DNA of 64,000 nucleotides from Porcisia hertigi (taxonomy: Eukaryota; Euglenozoa; Kinetoplastea; Trypanosomatida; Trypanosomatidae), in assembly GCF_017918235.1 (NCBI RefSeq), contig NC_090584.1:805001-869000 (forward strand). Reading direction: 5' to 3'. This document shows, piece after piece, positions 58,054 through 64,000 of this stretch; position 1 is the first letter of the stretch; each line of letters begins with the position of its first letter. A program made the translations under genes and the position numbers. A model generated the notes under the pieces. The model worked only from the letters and a program-made list of their open reading frames with translations, ran no database searches and was not told the origin of the DNA.

Positions 58054-60173
58054 TGTGTCATTCAGGCTTTGAATGTTTGTGGTGGCGGAGGGGGGGGGTG
58101 TCACGGTGGTGCGATCCCGGTACACACGCCTCTCGCCGGCTTTTTTCTCCCTCCATTTCTGCTTCTTTTTGTGTCTAATACATATCTGTATGTATGTGTG
58201 TGCGTGTGTGTGTATGTGTGTGCCCTTTATACTCGTGGGAGGGAGGGATGGAGTTTTTTATTGATTGCTCTGTTGCCTTTCTGTAATTTTGTGCTCTGCT
58301 GGTGTCTTGCCTCCCTCCCTCCCTCCCCAACATCCCCGCATGGACCTCAATGGAAAACCTCCCCGCTTTTCCGCCACAGAACGTGCGCACTCCTGAAACC
58401 AAATAAAATCAGCTTCTCCAGAGGTGGAGTGCGCATGCACTCGAGCACGTATGGCGTGCTTCCCTATCAAGTGACTAAGGGCTACAGCGACTGTGCCGAC
58501 GTCTCCTTTCATCTTTCCCTTTGATGAATGTGCTGGTGTGGTGAGGCCTCTTGCTATCATGGTGTAGAGCTGTCGCCGCTTCTCCTCCTCCTTCCCCCAA
58601 ATTGATGCGCTGTCATTGTTTCCCTTTACATCCACTCACCCTCGTCCCACCTCTCGCCGCTTCCGTGTGTCTGTGGCTAATTCTGTATTGCTTTGCTACA
58701 CCGCATAGAAGTGTTTTCCTTATTTCCTTCCCCACTTTTTCCCCGGCCGTCAAACAGAACGAGTCCCCGCTCAACACCCACCCCCCCCCTCCCCGCTCTG
58801 ACCTGCGGCCCTCCCTCCTCCTCCTCCTCCTCCTCTTCCGTTCCCCCCCTTTTCTCCCCCACTTCTGTGCGTGTGCTTTATTTACATCGTTGTGTCTTTT
58901 CGTGTATCTGCCGGCGTGTGTGTCGCGTCTTTTCTTGATTTTCTGTTATTTGTCCCCTCTTCTTCCCCCCTTTTCCCCTCCCTCTTTTCCCCTCCCTCTT
59001 TTCCTCCCCACTTTCCACCGATTTGCTGTATCCCTTCATTTGTCTGTATACACACAGCCGTGCGCTCTTTGGCTTGCCTTACCGTGCAACTGCCCCTCAC
59101 CCTTCTCTCCTTTGGTGAATCACAATCAGCTGTGCTCGTTTTCTCTCTCTCTCTTCTACCAGATCACCACCACACACGAAGGCACAGGAATACGCGCGTG
59201 CATCTCCACATACCGAGGACGACTCCTTTTCTCATAAGCGCGCTCTCACACACCCGCCTTCTCCGTCTCGCTTACACAGGGCAGGAAAAAACTACATACC
59301 TCCACCTGAGATAGACGGGCATCAAGGAAACAACAAAACATAGGGGAATTTGGACTTTATTCTCGACAATCCAACGCGGAGGGCATATCTCATTTGAGAC
59401 GCATAGCTGATTGGATTTATGTAAACACGCGGGTTTTACATCAAAGTACACACTCCACCTTTGTAGCACTGTGTGTCTCCCCCTCCGCCCGGCCCTTCCT
59501 CCTCCATTCTTTTCACCCATCGCTCTCGCCCTCCCAAAGAGTTTGAGCGGCAGGCCTCAGCAGCCACAAAAACGATTAAAATTCGCTTCTCCCATTTTAG
59601 TCCTTTTTTTTTGTGCTTTGGGGCATTCATCTGCGCTCATTTTTTCCCATTCGTACACCGAAGCGTGCGCCCATACACACAAGGGCACATTCTCAAGCCT
59701 TCCGCTCCCTGCCACCCGCCTCTCTTTTTTTTTCCCTTCTCTGATTGCTTCGCTCGTCTCTTCATCTGGTGTGTTGAGTGTGTGAGTGTGTGTTCGCTCT
59801 TTTGTCGTAGTCACTCAATTTTTCATTATTTTTTTATTATTATTTTCAAGTTTTGTTGCGGTGCGTGTTCGCGTGACGCGTTTGGTCGTGTTTTTAGTAC
59901 ACGCTCGAGTACCCACTCTCCCACTCACGGACACTCATCGCTTTCCCCTAGTCTTTCGGTGTCTGTGTGTGCCCGTTGGGTTATCGCCCTTCTCCCGTCC
60001 TTCCCTTGCCCCCCTTCTCTGCCGCCTAAGCCGCTACGCTTTGTCGTTTTCGGTTTTCTGTCAACGGAGTTTTCTGTGGGCTGAGTGCATATCCCCTCCT
60101 CCCTCCTCCCTCCCCCCTCCCTCCCCCTCCCTCCTCCTCCCTCCCCCGCCCTCCTCCCCCTCTCCCTGTCAAA
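58054..60173. other. Long intergenic spacer, ends in a pure pyrimidine leader
   Basis: TG run at 58195-58222, CCCT repeats at 58309-58326, CTC repeat at 58816-58838, T-runs (59606-59613, 59727-59737) and a TTATTA stretch (59829-59842). The last 80 bases before the kinase ATG are nearly pure C/T (60092-60170). No gene supported. Confidence 0.6.
60092..60170 (+). promoter_or_regulatory. Pyrimidine-only leader abutting the kinase start codon
   Basis: 79 nt containing only C and T apart from G at 60148 and 60168. There is no AG between the last one at about 60083 and the ATG at 60174, so the acceptor must lie upstream and this tract should be part of the mature 5' leader. Confidence 0.6.
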
Positions 60174-61343
60174 ATGTTCATGAAATTGTTCAAGAAGAAG
60201 GACAAGAAGGACAAAGAGGATGAGAAGAAGTCTGAGGCGACGTCCGGCGCTGAGGACAAGCGCGTGGACGCCCCTGATGCGTCACAGGAGAAGTTGAGCA
60301 AGGATGACTTTGAAACCCTCGATTTGCTTGGCAAAGGTTCCTTCGCCTATGTGGTGCTGTGCCGTCGCCTCTCCACGAACAAGTACTACGCTATGAAGGT
60401 GATTAACAAGCAGGGCCTGTTGGATCACAAGCGCGTACAGGATGTCTTCACGGAGCGCAACGTGCTGACACGCCTGAACCACCCTTACCTGCTGAGGCTG
60501 CACTGGACCTTCCAGTCAGAGCACAAATTGTTTTTTGTCATGGATTACATGCCTGGCGGTGACCTTGACAAGTACATGAACTCTGTTGCGAAGAAGCAGC
60601 TCGACGCACACACAGCGCAGCTGTACAGTGCTGAAATCCTATTGGCCATCATGTGCTTGCATGAACACAGTGTCATTTATCGTGACCTGAAGCCCGAAAA
60701 CATTTTGCTGGATGGTGAGGGTCACTGCGCTCTTGCGGACTTCGGTCTTTCCAAAGACTTCCACAAGGACGGTCAGGATGTGTCAGACAAGGACCTGCGC
60801 GCCAACTCGTTCGTCGGGTCACCGTTCTATGTGGCACCTGACGTTCTGCGACAGCGCGAGTACACCAGCGCAGTAGATTTCTGGTCCTTTGGCATCTTGC
60901 TATACCGCATGCTTTGTGGCCGAACTCCCTTCAATGGCCGCAGCATGACTGAGGTGTTCGACAACATTTTATACTCGGATCTCTCTTTCCCCAGCGGTGT
61001 GACGGTCTCGCCCGAGGCCAAGGACCTGATAAGCCGCTTGCTGATGAAGGATCCGAACCGCCGCATCAAAGGTCCTGAGGTGAAGTCGCATCCGTACTGG
61101 AACGGAATCAGCTTTTCAGATGTGATGCAGCGCAAGATTTCTCCGCCGCGGTGGACCCCGCTGCCGTCAGTGGAGGAGGTGCTGGCCGCACGCAAGAACG
61201 TCAGCTCTGGGGTTCCAACTTCTGCGAAGAACCCGCAACAGGTCGTGAACACACCCGCACAGAGCTCACAGCTGAACGCTGGTCAGCAGCAGCTATTTGG
61301 CGGCTTCTCGTGCACAGTGGACAGTCACCTGAGCAACAACTGA
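60174..61343 (+). CDS. AGC-family serine/threonine protein kinase
   Basis: 389 aa. A lysine-rich N-terminus ([20 protein letters not shown]) may bind membranes or nucleic acid. The kinase domain has the glycine loop GKGSFAYV (53-60), Lys75 (YYAMKV), the catalytic loop YRDLKPEN with Asp171, DFG at 189-191, an activation segment [12 protein letters not shown] (212-223), with APD in place of APE, and [17 protein letters not shown]. An AGC-type hydrophobic motif is present near the end, FGGFS (375-379). All catalytic residues are there, so it should be active and PDK1-type regulation is likely. Candidates are AEK1-like or PKB/RAC-like kinases of trypanosomatids; no PH domain is present. The second ATG, two codons on, could be the real start. 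Confidence 0.93.
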   Translation: MFMKLFKKKDKKDKEDEKKSEATSGAEDKRVDAPDASQEKLSKDDFETLDLLGKGSFAYVVLCRRLSTNKYYAMKVINKQGLLDHKRVQDVFTERNVLTRLNHPYLLRLHWTFQSEHKLFFVMDYMPGGDLDKYMNSVAKKQLDAHTAQLYSAEILLAIMCLHEHSVIYRDLKPENILLDGEGHCALADFGLSKDFHKDGQDVSDKDLRANSFVGSPFYVAPDVLRQREYTSAVDFWSFGILLYRMLCGRTPFNGRSMTEVFDNILYSDLSFPSGVTVSPEAKDLISRLLMKDPNRRIKGPEVKSHPYWNGISFSDVMQRKISPPRWTPLPSVEEVLAARKNVSSGVPTSAKNPQQVVNTPAQSSQLNAGQQQLFGGFSCTVDSHLSNN

Positions 61344-64000
61344 CGCGGTCGACTCACGCACGCCGCGTGCCCACCAGCAGCGATGTACTGAGCTCAAAAG
61401 AAGAAGGCCAAAGAAGCACAGCAAAGCGAGGGGGGAAAATGAAAGTGCGCATTGTTGTTGTCATGCGATTTCACATTTTCCATCTCCGCTTTGTCTGTGT
61501 TTTGCATTTGCACTTCACCTGCCACCCTTCCTTCTTCCGCACTTCCTCTGTCATTACTTCCCCCCTCCCTCCCTCCCTCCCTCCCTCCCTCCCTCCCCCT
61601 CCCTCCCTCCCCCTCCCTCCCTCCCTCCCTCCCCTCCCTCCCTCCCCCTGCTTCCCACCCCCTTCCGTCTCCCCGCCTCTCTTGACGACTTCTTTCTTTG
61701 TACTCTGAAGAAAAAAAAAAGAGGATAAAAACGAGAGAAGAATCCAATGTATTTCACAGCACATACAGCTGAACGCCCCTAGATTTTTCGTACATCCTCG
61801 CCTTCCTCAGGACACCACCACTAAAGCGGAGTCGTCGTACGCATGCACGTTGTCGAGGGAGGCGCAGGGTCAGCTTCGCCTGTGGGTCAGTGTAGTGAGG
61901 CGCTCAGCAACCCCTTGCGGGATCTACGCCCATCGGTGAGGATTCTTGTGCAGAGAGGCGTACCTAACAGTGAATCTGTGTCGCGCGCGCACGCACTTGT
62001 AAAACGAAGAGGGTGACTCGCCGATATTTGTCGGTTCGCAATCATTCTTCATTCTTTGTATGCGCGCATCTCCCCCCTCCTCCCCATTCTTCTAACACAC
62101 GCACACATATACACACACACGCACACACACACACACACACACAGGCTGACGCTAGCTTTTTCCACGCTATCTCACCTCTTTTCTTCCTCTGTCCTCTTGT
62201 TCCATTTTTTTATTGCGTGTTTGTTTGTGGTTTTGATATATAAAAACACTTGTCTTCACGTATTTTCGTTGTCTGTTTGTTACGCTATACATGCCGTCGT
62301 TGTGCTGATGTTTTCCATGTTTTCGTTTGAGTGTTCTCTGCTCCCCCTTTTATTATTGTTTGATTGATTACTCGCCGCTATATCAGTTCTATTCTCGTTG
62401 CAGCGTAGTCCGTGTGTGTGTGTGTGTGTGTGTGTCTTCGTGTGTGGGTGCCACTGCTAAGATGTGCTTTCTCTCTTTTTTTTTTGTTGTCCTCGGTGCT
62501 GATGCAATCGGTATGCGCGTGGCACACAGCTCCTCTCTCACTTTCTCACGTGCGGTGTGGGTGCGGGAGGGGAGAGGCAGAGAGAGAGAGAGTTAAAGAG
62601 AGGCCTACTGGTGCGATCTTGGCTGCTGCACCTTTAGTCCTTCCCGATGCCTTTTTTCCTTGCTATCTATTTGTGATTCACGATGCCACGCCTTCTGCCT
62701 TTTCTCTACCTTTGCCTCACAATAACCCCTGCTGCCTACCCGCTCTCCATACCCCACCGCCATTCTCTTTCGAGCTCTTCGTTTTTTATCGTTTGTCCGT
62801 GCGGTGGTGCTTTTCGGCTGGTTGTTTGTATATGCGTTCCGGAGGCATTTTGTTTTCTCATTTTTCACCCCTCTTTGTTGAGCTGGCTCTTCGCGTCTTG
62901 CTCCCGTACTTCTTTTCCGATAACGTCTGCCACTTACACACCTCTCCCTATTCTCTCTGACCGATTACACAAGTCGTGCTTTGCCACCGCGTTCACCTGG
63001 GTAGTATTATGTAAAGGCGTGGAGGCTCGAGTGCGTGCGTCTGTGTGGCGTTGAGGCATGAGTGCAGTCATCACGCTCAGGCTCGTTGGACTAGTCCGAC
63101 TGTTTCGCCGATCAACTTCACTCTCGCGTTTATTTTACTTTTTACTGCCACCTTAAGTTGCATACTCCCCGCACCCTGTCTTTCCTGATCACTGTCTCTC
63201 CCCGCTTTCTCTTGTTTTCTTCTGTGGTTTCGTACGTCGTAATATCCTCGTGCGGGTCGCTGAATGAGGGTGCCACTCAGCTGTACACTCGTCCATGTAT
63301 ATATGTATACATGTATATATATCTCTGTTTGAAGGACGAGCGACTGTGTTTCTGTGGACATGCGTGGTCAGCGAAGACGAAAGGAAAGAGGTGGCGTGCT
63401 TCCATGCAGAGATACGAGGCCAAGGGATCTGTCGACAAGTAGGGTGTAAGACATGTGGATTTAGAAGGACTGGCAGGCCCCAGCAGTCGCCAGATTTCCA
63501 CTTTAGGTAGATTTTATCTCTTTTGTACACAAATATGTGAGGCGAACGCTTCACAAGGTGAGTCGCTGAGCATACTTGTGCTCGTTCCTGAATCGGTGTG
63601 TCTGTGGCTGTCTGCCACAGGTAGCCATGTGAACAGAGTGGAGGGCTGAGGAGGAGGAAGAGGGGGTGGCGGGGTCTGAGGGGGAGGTACGCACCTGGAT
63701 GCGGTTCCAGTGTGAATGTCACAGCAACTGCACACCCCAATCCGACCTAGACGCCTTTTTCCCTTTCATCTTCCTCCTCTTGTCTCTCTGTCACGATTGC
63801 GCTCTTCGCCCTCACCCCCTTTTTACGTTTTCGTTACCTCTATTTTGTCTTTGTGGTAAAGTTTTATGGGGTTTTTACTTCCTTGAAACTTATACGATCA
63901 TCATTGGCGGCGGGTTCCCTCTTTCTCGTCTCTCTCTCTCCCCCCTTCCCTCTCTCTCTTGGTATGCAAGCGGAGCGTGTTTGTGTCGGTGTCTGCGGTA
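61344..64000. other. Gene-poor right end of window
   Basis: 2.65 kb without a supported gene. It begins with the 3' region of the kinase, including the (CCCT)n tract at 61561-61648. CA run at 62097-62143, TG run at 62412-62435. No tRNA-like B-box or rRNA was seen. The stretch could be one long 3' untranslated region or the approach to the end of the transcription unit. Confidence 0.55.
61561..61648 (+). repeat. (CCCT)n microsatellite, 3' flank of AGC kinase
   Basis: About 88 bp of CCCT/CCCCT units on the plus strand; the minus strand is GGGA repeats with many runs of three or more G. Confidence 0.9.

Noticed and set aside
62013-62367. Plus-strand frames in the right-end gene-poor region
   Set aside because: Composed of CA/TG repeat translations and T-rich sequence, with no conserved features.

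Overview
This window comes from the nuclear genome of a kinetoplastid flagellate, most likely a trypanosomatid of the Leishmania/Leishmaniinae group. The signs are intron-free genes in two long, strand-uniform arrays that diverge from a single strand-switch region (about 16.13-17.30 kb), pyrimidine tracts followed by AG just upstream of start codons (as expected for spliced-leader trans-splicing), intergenic DNA full of CA/TG repeats and C or G runs, and proteins typical of the lineage (PEX2 and PEX10 for glycosomes, PACRG for the axoneme, a candidate kinetoplastid kinetochore protein). No bacterial operon signals, CRISPR array, tRNA or rRNA was found. Species is not resolvable by eye.

Left array (minus strand, transcribed from about 16.1 kb towards 1): a putative mitochondrial protein, a coiled-coil protein of unknown role, a decayed BRO1-domain gene, two almost identical succinyl-CoA synthetase alpha genes about 4.2 kb apart, an eIF3j-like factor and a KIF1-binding-protein-like protein. 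At the left edge there is an open but unproven ORF running off the window.

Right array (plus strand, from about 17.3 kb to the end): CLP1-like RNA-processing ATPase, VPS33, a DNAJC21/JJJ1-like J-protein, PACRG, COP9 signalosome subunit 2, an SYCP2-like protein (ARM-like, PH-like and coiled-coil parts; candidate KKT17/KKT18 kinetochore protein), PEX2, a small PHD-finger protein, four membrane proteins of unknown role, a DHHC palmitoyltransferase, PEX10, an LRR/EF-hand protein, an OCRL-tail-like ASH-RhoGAP protein, an SPC12-like signal peptidase subunit, an alsin-like MORN-VPS9 protein and an AGC protein kinase. The last 2.65 kb has no convincing gene.

As usual in trypanosomatids, neighbours share a transcription unit rather than a pathway, so function is read from each protein. 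Several genes nevertheless touch common themes: membrane traffic (VPS33, ASH-RhoGAP, MORN-VPS9, SPC12, DHHC), glycosome import (PEX2, PEX10), cilium and cytoskeleton (PACRG, LRR/EF-hand, KBP-like). Three copies of a roughly 430-540 bp dispersed repeat (SIDER-like candidate) lie at about 11.9, 38.5 and 45.5 kb; two are in direct and two in inverted orientation. Many long open frames in this type of DNA begin at GTG or TTG or upstream of the likely splice acceptor; the starts given here are the first ATG that fits the family alignment and the predicted acceptor. All family assignments are from reading the translated sequence; no search was run.
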